A stretch of 64,000 bases of DNA from Enterenecus faecium (GTDB lineage: Bacteria; Bacillota; Clostridia; Oscillospirales; Oscillospiraceae), in NCBI GenBank assembly GCA_018713215.1, contig DVFO01000048.1, positions 32,122-96,121 on the forward strand, written 5' to 3'. The position numbers were made by a program, and so were the translations under genes. The notes under the pieces are model-generated. The model was not told where the DNA came from and ran no database searches. It saw nothing but the letters and a program-made list of their open reading frames with translations. Below are positions 8,099-16,310 of this stretch, piece after piece (position 1 is the first letter of the stretch; every line of letters starts with the position of its first letter).

Positions 8099-9750
8099 CA
8101 GCTCACCCTCCCATGCTCCACCGAGTGCACCTGGTCGGCAATGCCCATGGTGGACCGGCGGTGGCTGACCAAAATCACCGTGCGTTGGTCCCGCTCCCGG
8201 TGGAGGGAGCGGAGAATTTCCGCCTCATTGAGACTGTCCAGATTGCTGGTGGGCTCATCCAGCAGCAGGAAGGGGGCGTTGTGGAGGAAGGCCCGGGCCA
8301 GCCCCAGCCGCTGCCGTTCGCCGCCGGACAGGGTGTCTCCCAGTTCTCCCACCGGGGTATCGTACCCCTGGGGCAGGGTGAGGATGAAGTCGTGGATGGA
8401 GGCCTTCTTGCAGGCCTCCTCCACCTCCTCCCGGGTGGCGTTGGGGCGGGCCAGAAGAATGTTTTTCAAAATGGTGTCGTGGAACAGGTCGGTGTCCTGG
8501 GTCATATACCCTTGCATGGAGCGCAAATCAGAGGTATTGATGTTCCGCACGTCTCGCTCCGAGATGGTCACCTCTCCGCTCTGGCGGTCCCAGAACCGCA
8601 TGAGCAGCTTTAAGAGGGTGGACTTGCCTGAGCCGCTGCGGCCTACAATACCCACCACCTTTCCCTTGGGGAAGTCCAGGGTCAGACCGTCCAGAATGGT
8701 CTCACCGCCGTAGGAGAAAGTGAGATCCTCGCAGGCTGCCCCGTGGAATCGGGTGGCGGACTGTCCAGACACCTCTTCTACCACCGGGGTCTCGTCCAGA
8801 ATGTCCAGCACCCGCCGGGCGGCGGCAAAGGTGCTCTGGAGAGTGGTACCCAGGTTGGCCAAAGCTACCACCGGGCCAAAGGAGGACATGAGGGTGATGA
8901 GGGGAATGAGCACCCCGCCAAAGTTCACTTGACCTTGTTCCAGCAGCACCAGCCCCAGGGCCAGCAGCGCCAGGTCGTAGAGCCAGATGACGGTGTGGGT
9001 GACGGCGGTGTTGGTGCCGGTGATGCGGCTCATGTCCTCCTGTACCCGGCTCAGGTCGTCGGTGCGGCCTTCCAGCTCACTCAGACGCTGGGCCTGGCCG
9101 TGGTACTGGATGGTCTCATCCACTCCCCGCAGGCTGTCCAGCACAAAGGCGGACAGCTGCCCCGCCTTCTGGCGCATCCGGTTGCCGGTATTTCCAGAGC
9201 GGCGAGAGGCCAGCACGGGGAGGAGAATGCCCACGGTGGCGTAGGCCAGCAGGGCCAGCACCCCGTAGGCCCAGTGGAACCAGGCCAGGAAGACGGCGGT
9301 GAGCAGGCTCATCACCAGGGCAATGGCGGCCGGGGAGATGGTGTGGGCGTAGAACACCTCCAACAGCTCGATGTCGGAGGTGATGACCGAGATCAAATCC
9401 CCCTTGTCCCGCCCGTCCAGCTTGGCAGGGGCCAGGCGGCGCAGGGCGGCAAATACCTTTTGGCGCAAAATAGCCAACAGTTTAAAGGCAATGTAGTGGT
9501 TGCAGGTCTGCTCTCCGTAGCGGAACACCCCGCGCAGCAGGGCGCACAGGGCGGCAACCAGGAAAATGAAAGGCAGGGTGTTCTGGTGGTTGAGGACGGA
9601 GAGAATGCCCACGCCGCCCAGCACCGGGATCAGGGTGGCGGCGATGAAGCCCAGCACGCCCAGGGTGATAGCCAGGAGCATTACCCTGGTGAGGGGCCCT
9701 ACCAGCGTGATGAGGCGGGCCATACAGGATAGATTGCTGCGCGGTTTCAT
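8098..9750 (-). CDS. ABC transporter ATP-binding/permease protein, CydC-like
   Basis: The 550-residue half-transporter has an N-terminal six-helix membrane domain (to about residue 310) and a C-terminal ATPase with Walker A GRSGSGKST (near 370), signature LSGGERQR (near 475) and Walker B FLLLDEPTS. The ATG at 9750 overlaps the upstream partner's stop as ATGA, so the two half-transporters are probably made stoichiometrically as a heterodimer. They resemble the CydDC class of thiol exporters, but clostridial CydDC-like pairs also occur in metal and siderophore operons, so the substrate is unassigned. Frames extending upstream of 9750 lie inside the partner gene. Confidence 0.9.
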   Translation of the reverse strand: MKPRSNLSCMARLITLVGPLTRVMLLAITLGVLGFIAATLIPVLGGVGILSVLNHQNTLPFIFLVAALCALLRGVFRYGEQTCNHYIAFKLLAILRQKVFAALRRLAPAKLDGRDKGDLISVITSDIELLEVFYAHTISPAAIALVMSLLTAVFLAWFHWAYGVLALLAYATVGILLPVLASRRSGNTGNRMRQKAGQLSAFVLDSLRGVDETIQYHGQAQRLSELEGRTDDLSRVQEDMSRITGTNTAVTHTVIWLYDLALLALGLVLLEQGQVNFGGVLIPLITLMSSFGPVVALANLGTTLQSTFAAARRVLDILDETPVVEEVSGQSATRFHGAACEDLTFSYGGETILDGLTLDFPKGKVVGIVGRSGSGKSTLLKLLMRFWDRQSGEVTISERDVRNINTSDLRSMQGYMTQDTDLFHDTILKNILLARPNATREEVEEACKKASIHDFILTLPQGYDTPVGELGDTLSGGERQRLGLARAFLHNAPFLLLDEPTSNLDSLNEAEILRSLHRERDQRTVILVSHRRSTMGIADQVHSVEHGRVS

Positions 9751-11486
9751 GCGGGTACCTCCTCTTGGTTGAATTGTTCCAGCTCTTGCTGCTGGTCCCA
9801 CAGCCGGGCGTACAACCCGCCTTGGTCCAGCAGCTGGCGGTGAGAGCCGTGCTCCACCACTCGGCCGCCTTCCATGGCGTAGATAACGTCCGCCCCGGCC
9901 ACATTGGCCAGACGGTGGGAGATGACCAACACCGTGTGGGTGCGGGAGAGACGGTGGATTTGCTCCATGATCTCGTTTTCGCTGTCCACATCCACGTTGG
10001 AGGTGGCCTCATCAAAGATATACATGGGGCTGTCGTGGAGCAGTGCCCGGGCCAGGGCCAGACGCTGGCGCTGGCCACCGGAGAAGTTGCTGCCCCCCTC
10101 CTGGAGCTTGGTGTCCAGCCCCTGCTCGCTGTGGAGGAAGGGGGCCAGATTTACCTGCTCCAGCACGGCCCACAGTTCGTCGTCCAGCGCCTCCGGGCGG
10201 GCCAGCAGCAGGTTGTCCCGGACCGTGCCTTTGAAGAGATAGCTTCGGTGTCCGATGTAGGTGCAGTGGGCCATGAGGCTGTCCTCGGACAGGGAGGACA
10301 ACTCCTTGCCCCCTAAGGTGATGTGTCCACCATAGCCCCGGTTGCGGCCCATGAACAGGGCGGACAGGGTGGACTTTCCGCAGCCGCTCTCACCCACCAC
10401 GGCGGTGAGGGAGCCGGGGGTGATGGTCAGATCCACCCCTTGGAGGATGGGACGCTGGCCGTCATAGGAGAAGGTGACGCCCCGGCACTCCAGGGTGGGA
10501 TTGCCCTCCACGGATTCAGCAGAAGGGGCGGGCACCTCCAGGTCCAGCAGGGCGTAAATCTTCTGGGCTGCTGCCATGCCGTTCATGGCTACGTGGAAGA
10601 AGCTTCCCAGCAGCCGCATGGGGAGGAAGAACTCCGCCGACAGCAGGATGATGGCAAAGCATCCGGCAGGGGTGATGTGCCCCTGGGACAGCTGCATGAG
10701 GGCCAGAATGGCCCCCAGAGCTGCCCCGCCATAGGCGATGAGGTCCATAATGACAATGGAGTTGAGCTGCATGGTGAGCACCTTCATGGTCACCTTGCGA
10801 AACTCCTCCGCCTGCTGAGCCATTTCCTCCTGACGAGCCTCATCGGCCTGATAGATTTTCAAGGTAGTCAGGCCCTGGAGATTCTCCAAGAAGTGGTCGC
10901 CCAGACTGGTGTACTTTCCCCAGTACTTGGCCAGCAGCTTTTTGGCAAAGGTCTGCACCGCCGCAATGGCAATGGGGATGAGGGGCACACACACCAGCAG
11001 CACCACGGCACACATCAGACTGATGGGGGCCAAGAAGACAAAGAGCGTTACGGGAGCCAGCAGGCTGTAGAAGAACTGGGGCAGGTAGGAGCCAAAGTAG
11101 ATCTCCAGCTGGTCCACTCCTTCCACCGCCACCTGAACCACCTGAGCGGTGGAGGTGCGCTGGCGGTAGGAGGCCCCCAGGGTGTACAGCTTGTCAAATA
11201 GAGCCCGGCGCAGGGTGGATTTCACCTGCCGGGAGGCCAAATGGCTCATGCGGGCGGCGGCCCGCAGGGCAAACCACCGCACCACCAGAGCAACCAGGGC
11301 AATTCCTCCCGCAAAGGGGAGACTGGAGGATACCGGGCGGCCCTCCAGCAGCTGTCCCAGGAGCCAGCCCAGGGTAAACACCAGGGCGGCATTGGCCACC
11401 ATGGAAATCCACTGGCAGGCCACATTTCCGGCAATAAATTGTTTGCTGTCCGGCACCATGCCCAACAGCCGTTTGTCCATCATCAT
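9747..11486 (-). CDS. ABC transporter ATP-binding/permease protein, CydD-like
   Basis: A 579-residue half-transporter with six membrane helices followed by an ATPase: Walker A GESGCGKST (near 364), signature FSGGQRQR (near 470), Walker B MYIFDEATSNVD. It is the first gene of the operon (this gene, its CydC-like partner, YgbA family, DUF454). The start ATGATGATG follows AGGAGAGGAGATTCCC. Two palindromes of the form TTAGC-N4-GCTAA lie 22 and 57 bases upstream, one across the likely promoter, suggesting control by a dedicated regulator not encoded nearby. Confidence 0.9.
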   Translation of the reverse strand: MMMDKRLLGMVPDSKQFIAGNVACQWISMVANAALVFTLGWLLGQLLEGRPVSSSLPFAGGIALVALVVRWFALRAAARMSHLASRQVKSTLRRALFDKLYTLGASYRQRTSTAQVVQVAVEGVDQLEIYFGSYLPQFFYSLLAPVTLFVFLAPISLMCAVVLLVCVPLIPIAIAAVQTFAKKLLAKYWGKYTSLGDHFLENLQGLTTLKIYQADEARQEEMAQQAEEFRKVTMKVLTMQLNSIVIMDLIAYGGAALGAILALMQLSQGHITPAGCFAIILLSAEFFLPMRLLGSFFHVAMNGMAAAQKIYALLDLEVPAPSAESVEGNPTLECRGVTFSYDGQRPILQGVDLTITPGSLTAVVGESGCGKSTLSALFMGRNRGYGGHITLGGKELSSLSEDSLMAHCTYIGHRSYLFKGTVRDNLLLARPEALDDELWAVLEQVNLAPFLHSEQGLDTKLQEGGSNFSGGQRQRLALARALLHDSPMYIFDEATSNVDVDSENEIMEQIHRLSRTHTVLVISHRLANVAGADVIYAMEGGRVVEHGSHRQLLDQGGLYARLWDQQQELEQFNQEEVPA

Positions 11487-11507
11487 GGGAATCTCCTCTC
11501 CTTTGAA

Positions 11508-11568
11508 TTAGCTCAGGCTAACAGAAATGACAAAAAAGAAAGTTAGCAAAAGCTAACGTTTTGTGCAA
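11508..11568 (-). promoter_or_regulatory. Two TTAGC-N4-GCTAA palindromes over the ABC operon promoter
   Basis: TTAGCTCAGGCTAA (11508-11521) and the longer GTTAGCAAAAGCTAAC (11542-11557) share the same half-sites and spacing. A plausible minus-strand promoter is TTGCAC (11563-11568), a 17-base spacer, TAACTT (11540-11545), with the second palindrome spanning spacer and -10. The half-site recalls metalloregulator boxes of the DtxR type, but I cannot name the regulator. Confidence 0.6.
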
Positions 11569-11691
11569 AAAAGAACAGGGGATGGTTACCCTACGCAAAC
11601 TATAGCACAGAATGCCCGGGTGTGCAAGAGGGAGAGGCCTGGAAAAACGGAAGGACCGGTGGGGAGGATGCGGGAAAAATTTTTCAAAAGT

Positions 11692-11735
11692 TGTTGGTAT
11701 AACAACAGAAAGAGGCGGCGAACCTGTGCTATCAT
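11692..11735 (+). promoter_or_regulatory. Fdx-hcp promoter with CRP/FNR-type palindrome
   Basis: TGTTGGTATAACAACA (11692-11707) is a palindrome TGTTG-N6-CAACA, followed by a -10 box TATCAT (11730-11735) and no recognisable -35. The palindrome centre lies about 42 bases upstream of the expected start of transcription, the class II activator position. The same element with the same geometry precedes the HD-cupin-ferredoxin unit at 13691. A nitrosative-stress regulator of the CRP/FNR family (HcpR type) is the likely binder; this is inference. Confidence 0.7.
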
Positions 11736-11813
11736 GCTCCTTGTCATAAGAAAGGTTTAAGACGCTGTCAGCGGTGGCATTCTATGGGTATCAACCGGAA
11801 GGGAAGTGCTGAT

Positions 11814-12008
11814 ATGAATGCGACAGTGGATCAATATCTGTGTATCGGGTGCGGCGCATGTGTCGCCTTGTGTCCTCGGGTGTTTCGTATGGGAGAGGAC
11901 GGCAAGTCGGGGGTGAGTCAGACGGTCACGGAGGAGACCTTGTCCCAGGTGCAGGAGGCCATTGACTCCTGCCCGGTCACCGCCATCAGCTGGCTGGAAC
12001 ACGAGTAA
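11814..12008 (+). CDS. Small [4Fe-4S] ferredoxin, hcp-linked
   Basis: 64 residues with one cluster motif CIGCGACVALCP plus a distal cysteine in DSCPVTAISW, the pattern of a single-cluster ferredoxin. The ATG at 11814 is preferred over one at 11784 because ferredoxins start just before the first strand (MNATVDQYLCIGCG) and a purine-rich GGAAGGGAAG is upstream. It lies 15 bases before hcp and probably feeds electrons to it. A paralogue with nearly the same motifs closes the next transcription unit (14654-14842). Confidence 0.92.
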   Translation: MNATVDQYLCIGCGACVALCPRVFRMGEDGKSGVSQTVTEETLSQVQEAIDSCPVTAISWLEHE

Positions 12009-12023
12009 AAGGAGCTTATCAAC

Positions 12024-13664
12024 ATGGAACAAAAGATGTTTTGCTACCAGTGCCAGGAGACCGCCGGGTGCCGTGGGTGCACCATGGTGGGTGTGTGCGG
12101 CAAGCAGCCGGACGTAGCCGCTATGCAGGACCTGCTGGTGTATGTCAGCCGGGGCATTTCCGCCGTCACCACGGCTCTGCGTAAGGAGGGGAAGACGGTT
12201 GCCCCGGAGATCAACCATCTCATCACCCTCAATCTCTTCACCACCATCACCAATGCAAACTTTGACCGGGAGAGCATTGAGGCCCGCATCCGCGCCACGC
12301 TGGAGGCCAAGGCCCAGCTGCTGGCCCAGCTCGGCGATACCGCGAACCTGCCCCAGGCCGCCCTATGGGACGGCGCTGGGGACTGGGAGGAGAAGGCCAA
12401 GACGGTGGGGGTGCTGTCCACCGAGAATGAGGACATTCGCTCCCTGCGGGAACTGATTACCTACGGCCTCAAGGGCCTGTCCGCCTACTCCAAGCACGCC
12501 AACGCTCTGCTCCAGGACGACGAGGACGTGGACGCCTTTTTGCAGCGGGCCCTGGCTGCCACGTTGGACGACAGCCTCACCGTGGATCAGCTGGTGGCTT
12601 TGACCATGGAGACAGGCAAGTACGGTGTCTCTGGCATGGCCATGCTGGACAAGGCCAACACCTCCGCCTATGGAAACCCTGAGATCACCCGCGTCAACAT
12701 CGGGGTGGGCAAGAATCCCGGCATTCTGGTCTCCGGCCACGATCTGCGGGACCTGGAGATGCTGCTGGAGCAGACCCAGGGCACCGGGGTGGACGTGTAC
12801 ACCCACTCGGAGATGCTCCCTGCCCACTACTATCCCGCCTTTAAGAAGTATCCCAACTTTGTGGGCAACTACGGCAACGCCTGGTGGAAGCAGAAGGAGG
12901 AGTTTGAGGCCTTCCACGGCCCCATCCTCATGACCACCAACTGCATTGTGCCCCCCAAGGACAGCTACAAGGATCGGCTGTACACCACCGGGGCCGCCGG
13001 ATACCCCGGCTGTACCCACATTCCCGGCGAGATTGGCGAGCAGAAGGACTTTTCTGCCCTCATTGCCCACGCCAAGACCTGTGAGCCTCCCGCCCAGTTG
13101 GAGACCGGGGAGATTGTGGGCGGCTTTGCCCACGCCCAGGTGCTGGCCCTGGCCGACCAGGTGGTGGAGGCGGTGAAGAGCGGCGCCATCCGCAAGTTTG
13201 TGGTCATGGCTGGCTGCGATGGCCGGGCCAAGAGCCGGGAGTACTACACCGAGTTTGCCAAGGCTCTGCCCCAGGACACGGTGATTCTCACCGCTGGCTG
13301 CGCCAAGTACAAGTACAACAAGCTGCCTCTGGGTGACATCGGCGGCATTCCCCGGGTGCTGGACGCCGGACAGTGCAACGACTCCTACTCTCTGGCGGTC
13401 ATCGCCCTGAAGCTCAAGGAGGTGTTCGGGCTGGAGGACATCAACGACCTGCCCATCATCTATAACATCGCCTGGTATGAGCAGAAGGCGGTTATCGTGC
13501 TCCTGGCCCTGCTGTACCTGGGAGTGAAGAACATCCACCTGGGTCCCACTCTCCCCGCTTTCCTCAGCCCCAACGTGGCCAAGGTGCTGGTGGACAACTT
13601 CGGCATCGCGGGCATCGGCACTGTGGAGGAGGACATGAAGCTGTTCTTCGGCGAGAACGCCTGA
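12024..13664 (+). CDS. hcp: Hydroxylamine reductase / hybrid cluster protein
   Basis: A 546-residue iron-sulfur protein. The N-terminal cysteines C7, C10, C19 and C25 (C-x2-C-x8-C-x5-C) bind the [4Fe-4S] cluster. Further conserved cysteines for the hybrid 4Fe-2O-2S cluster lie in the C-terminal two thirds (AAGYPGCTHI, VVMAGCDGR, LTAGCAKYKYN, DAGQCNDSYS). The family reduces hydroxylamine and nitric oxide under anaerobic nitrosative stress. It is co-transcribed with the ferredoxin upstream behind a CRP/FNR-type palindrome. The ATG follows AAGGAGCTTATCAAC. Confidence 0.97.
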   Translation: MEQKMFCYQCQETAGCRGCTMVGVCGKQPDVAAMQDLLVYVSRGISAVTTALRKEGKTVAPEINHLITLNLFTTITNANFDRESIEARIRATLEAKAQLLAQLGDTANLPQAALWDGAGDWEEKAKTVGVLSTENEDIRSLRELITYGLKGLSAYSKHANALLQDDEDVDAFLQRALAATLDDSLTVDQLVALTMETGKYGVSGMAMLDKANTSAYGNPEITRVNIGVGKNPGILVSGHDLRDLEMLLEQTQGTGVDVYTHSEMLPAHYYPAFKKYPNFVGNYGNAWWKQKEEFEAFHGPILMTTNCIVPPKDSYKDRLYTTGAAGYPGCTHIPGEIGEQKDFSALIAHAKTCEPPAQLETGEIVGGFAHAQVLALADQVVEAVKSGAIRKFVVMAGCDGRAKSREYYTEFAKALPQDTVILTAGCAKYKYNKLPLGDIGGIPRVLDAGQCNDSYSLAVIALKLKEVFGLEDINDLPIIYNIAWYEQKAVIVLLALLYLGVKNIHLGPTLPAFLSPNVAKVLVDNFGIAGIGTVEEDMKLFFGENA

Positions 13665-13690
13665 TTTTCCCCGTGAAATTCCTTGCTTTT

Positions 13691-13733
13691 TGTTGGAATA
13701 ACAACATACTTTTTCCGGGGAAAGGTGTATACT
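13691..13733 (+). promoter_or_regulatory. HD-cupin-ferredoxin promoter with the same palindrome as hcp
   Basis: TGTTGGAATAACAACA (13691-13706) differs from the fdx-hcp site by one central base. The -10 box TATACT (13728-13733) places the palindrome centre at about -41.5, again class II geometry and without a clear -35. This links the three-gene unit to the hcp regulon. Confidence 0.72.
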
Positions 13734-13767
13734 AAACGTATTCCCACACAGAGTGAGGCGTTTTCGT

Positions 13768-14274
13768 ATGCAGAGCAATGAGATGATCGATCAGATTACT
13801 TGGAAGATGGTGGACCACGACCGGGGCAGCGCCAAGCGCATCCAGCACTTTTTAAAGGTGCACCGGTTTGCCCAGCTCATCGGCCGGGGAGAGGGGCTGG
13901 ACGCCCACACCCAGCTGGTGCTGGAGTGCGCCGCCCTGGTCCACGACATCGCCATCGGCCCCTGCAAGGCCAAGTATGGCCGGTGCACCGGCACCTTGCA
14001 GGAGCAGGAGGGCCCGGCCTACGCCCGGGACCTGCTGGCGGAGTTCCAGCTGCCCCAGGCCGACGTGGACCGCATCGGCTACCTGGTGGCCCACCATCAT
14101 TCCTATGACAATATCCAGGGTATGGACTATCAGATCCTGGTGGAGGCGGACTTCCTGGTCAACTTCCACGAGGACAAGATGGAGAAGGAGACGGTACAGG
14201 AGACCATGAACCGGATTTTCCGCACTGAGACCGGAAAACGGCTGTGCCGGACCATGTTTGACCTGGACCAATGA
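13768..14274 (+). CDS. HD domain protein (predicted phosphohydrolase)
   Basis: 168 residues with HD-superfamily metal ligands: an early histidine in QHFLKVHRFAQLIG, the HD pair in ECAALVHDIAIGPCK (near residue 60), HHHSYDN (near 109) and an Asp in VEADFLVN. The substrate is not predictable. The ATG at 13768 lies 13 codons before the first conserved helix. The gene follows hcp, has its own hcp-type promoter and leads a unit with a cupin and a ferredoxin, pointing to a role in nitrosative or redox stress. Confidence 0.85.
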   Translation: MQSNEMIDQITWKMVDHDRGSAKRIQHFLKVHRFAQLIGRGEGLDAHTQLVLECAALVHDIAIGPCKAKYGRCTGTLQEQEGPAYARDLLAEFQLPQADVDRIGYLVAHHHSYDNIQGMDYQILVEADFLVNFHEDKMEKETVQETMNRIFRTETGKRLCRTMFDLDQ

Positions 14275-14302
14275 CCCGTTCCGCGAGAGGAGGTCCCTTC
14301 CA

Positions 14303-14635
14303 GTGGACGTAAAAATGAAAAACATCAGCAAATCCGAGGTGTTGGTCTTAAAAGACCAGGTTACCTATCAGCAGGGCCAGGTGGTCAGCAAAACCCTGGC
14401 CCAGAACGATGCCGTGAGCATCACCCTCTTCTCCTTTGACAAGGGGGAGGAGATCAGCACCCACCAGTCCGGAGGAGACGCCTTTGTCACCTGCCTGGAC
14501 GGGGTGGGGAAGATCACCATCGACGGGGTGGACTATCTGCTCCATGAGGGGGAATCCATTGTGATGCCCGCCGGGCACCCCCACGCCGTGTATGGCCAGG
14601 AGCAGTTCAAGATGCTCCTGGTGGTGGTATTCTAA
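14303..14635 (+). CDS. Cupin domain protein
   Basis: A 110-residue single-domain cupin: HQSGGDAFVTCLDGVGKITI holds the first metal-binding motif region and GESIVMPAGHPHAVYGQEQF the second. The GTG at 14303 is chosen because AGGAGG (14288-14293) is nine bases upstream; the next ATG (14315) would be too far and the earlier ATG (14258) lies inside the HD gene. The cupin is predicted cytoplasmic and metal binding with unknown substrate. It is the middle gene of the HD-cupin-ferredoxin unit. Confidence 0.88.
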   Translation: MDVKMKNISKSEVLVLKDQVTYQQGQVVSKTLAQNDAVSITLFSFDKGEEISTHQSGGDAFVTCLDGVGKITIDGVDYLLHEGESIVMPAGHPHAVYGQEQFKMLLVVVF

Positions 14636-14653
14636 TCAAGGAAGGTGAAATGT

Positions 14654-14842
14654 ATGAAAGCAGTGGTAGATCAGGATCTGTGCATCGGCTGCGGCCTGTG
14701 CTGCGGCACCTGCCCCGACGTGTTCCGTCTCAGCGGCGAGGGCAAGTCTGAGGCCTATCAGGAGGCCACGGAGGACAACCGGGGCCTGGTGCAGGAGGCC
14801 ATTGACGGATGCCCCGTGTCCGCCATCAGCTGGGCCGAGTAA
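14654..14842 (+). CDS. Small [4Fe-4S] ferredoxin, second copy
   Basis: 62 residues, CIGCGLCCGTCP plus a distal cysteine in DGCPVSAISW. It is a clear paralogue of the hcp-linked ferredoxin at 11814 (shared VFR...GKS...QEAID.CPV.AISW pattern). The ATG at 14654 lies eight bases after AAGGAAGG. It ends the stress-linked operon at a strong terminator and could donate electrons to Hcp or to an unknown partner of the HD/cupin proteins. Confidence 0.92.
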   Translation: MKAVVDQDLCIGCGLCCGTCPDVFRLSGEGKSEAYQEATEDNRGLVQEAIDGCPVSAISWAE

Positions 14843-14856
14843 CTTCCAATCCAGAC

Positions 14857-14895
14857 AACGCCGGAGTGCAGCCATGTGCTGCGCCCCGGCGTTTT
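14857..14895 (+). terminator. Terminator of the HD-cupin-ferredoxin unit
   Basis: A long stem AACGCCGG-A-GTGCAGC pairs with GCTGCGC-C-CCGGCGTT (one internal mismatch), followed by TTTTT. Confidence 0.9.
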
Positions 14896-14908
14896 TGGCG
14901 TCCGGTGA

Positions 14909-14936
14909 TTGAAAATCCGGCGCAATCCTGTATAAT
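14909..14936 (+). promoter_or_regulatory. Promoter of the M18 aminopeptidase gene
   Basis: TTGAAA (14909-14914), a 16-base spacer, then perfect TATAAT (14931-14936), 33 bases before the start codon. Confidence 0.75.
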
Positions 14937-14968
14937 GGAGGAAAGTAACCACTAGGAGGAACCAAACC

Positions 14969-16285
14969 ATGTATCAAGAGACATCCCGTGAGGTGTTGGA
15001 TTTTATCAAACACAGCCCCAGCTGCTTCCACGCGGTGGAGCAGCTCTCCCACATGCTGGACCAGGCCGGGTATCAGCGTCTGAAGGAGTGCGACGGCTGG
15101 ACCCTGGAACAGGGGGGCAAGTATTACGTCACCCGCAACGGCTCGTCCATCATTGCTTTCCATGTGGGCCAGCAGCTGGACAACTACCACTTCCAGATCA
15201 CCGCCTCCCACAGCGACTCTCCCAGCTATAAGGTGAAGGAGAAGGCGGAGCTCAAGGGCAAGGGCGGCTATCTACAGCTGAACACCGAGGGGTACGGCGG
15301 CATGATCTGCTCCAGCTGGCTGGATCGTCCTCTGTCTCTGGCTGGCCGGGTGCTGGTGCGCCAGGGCAACGTGGTGGAGACCCGGCTTCTCAACATCGAC
15401 CGGGACCTGCTGCTCATCCCCAATGTGGCCATCCACATGAACCGGGACGTGAATTCCGGCATGAAGTACAACCAGCAGGTGGACATGCTTCCTCTGTTCT
15501 CCGCCGGGGAGTGTGGAGAGAACAGCTACTATGAGCTCATCGCCCAGGAGCTGGGGGTGAAGCCGGAGGACGTTGTGGGCTGTGACCTGTACCTCTACCC
15601 CCGGGTGGCCCCCTCCCTGTGGGGGGGCAAGGAGGAATTTATCTCCTCCCCCCGCCTGGACGATCTCCAGTGTGCCTACACCTCCATGAAGGCCCTGGTG
15701 GACAGCCACAACCCTCACGGGGTCAACGTGTGCTGTTGTTTTGACAACGAGGAGGTGGGCTCTGGCACCAAGCAGGGCGCTCTGTCTACGTTCCTGCGGG
15801 ACGTGCTCCAGCGGGTCCACGCCGCCCTGGGCCATACCCCCGAGGACTACTTCCGGGCAGTGGCCAAGAGCTTCATGGTGTCCTGCGACAACGCCCACGC
15901 CGTCCACCCCAACCACCCGGAGAAGACGGACGGGGAGAACTGCGTGTATATGAACCAGGGTATCGTGGTGAAGTTCTCCGCCAACCAGAAGTACACCACC
16001 GACGGCATCAGCGCCGCCATTTTCATGCAGCTGTGCAAGGATGCCCAGGTGCCGGTGCAGACCTTCGCCAACCGCAGCGACATGGCAGGAGGCAGTACTC
16101 TGGGCAATCTGTCCACCCAGCAGGTGTCCCTCCACACCGTGGACGTGGGCCTGCCCCAGCTGGCCATGCACTCCACCTATGAGACGGCGGGGGTGAAGGA
16201 TTCGGCCTATATGGTCCAGGCCCTCACCGCCTTCTATAACACCGATCTGGACATCACCGACAGCGATCGGTTTGTGCTGGGCTGA
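14969..16285 (+). CDS. M18 family aminopeptidase
   Basis: A 438-residue cytosolic zinc aminopeptidase of the aspartyl-aminopeptidase type. Metal and catalytic regions seen are ITASHSDSPSYKVK (first His-Asp), SSPRLDDLQCAY, CCCFDNEEVGSGTKQGA (Glu-Glu pair), SCDNAHAVHPNHPEK and the C-terminal LAMHSTYETAGVKD. The length matches the bacterial family. It has its own promoter and AGGAGGAACC ribosome site. The selenium cluster begins 25 bases after its stop with no visible terminator between, so read-through is possible. Confidence 0.94.
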   Translation: MYQETSREVLDFIKHSPSCFHAVEQLSHMLDQAGYQRLKECDGWTLEQGGKYYVTRNGSSIIAFHVGQQLDNYHFQITASHSDSPSYKVKEKAELKGKGGYLQLNTEGYGGMICSSWLDRPLSLAGRVLVRQGNVVETRLLNIDRDLLLIPNVAIHMNRDVNSGMKYNQQVDMLPLFSAGECGENSYYELIAQELGVKPEDVVGCDLYLYPRVAPSLWGGKEEFISSPRLDDLQCAYTSMKALVDSHNPHGVNVCCCFDNEEVGSGTKQGALSTFLRDVLQRVHAALGHTPEDYFRAVAKSFMVSCDNAHAVHPNHPEKTDGENCVYMNQGIVVKFSANQKYTTDGISAAIFMQLCKDAQVPVQTFANRSDMAGGSTLGNLSTQQVSLHTVDVGLPQLAMHSTYETAGVKDSAYMVQALTAFYNTDLDITDSDRFVLG

Positions 16286-16310
16286 GAATACGAGAAACGA
16301 GGTGTGTTTC

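Noticed and set aside
11563..11760. 65-codon frame upstream of the ferredoxin gene
   Set aside because: It covers the hcp-type promoter and operator region and has no ribosome site.
12363..13778. 471-codon open frame antisense to hcp
   Set aside because: Shadow of hcp; product is low-complexity His/Val/Gly-rich with no family features.
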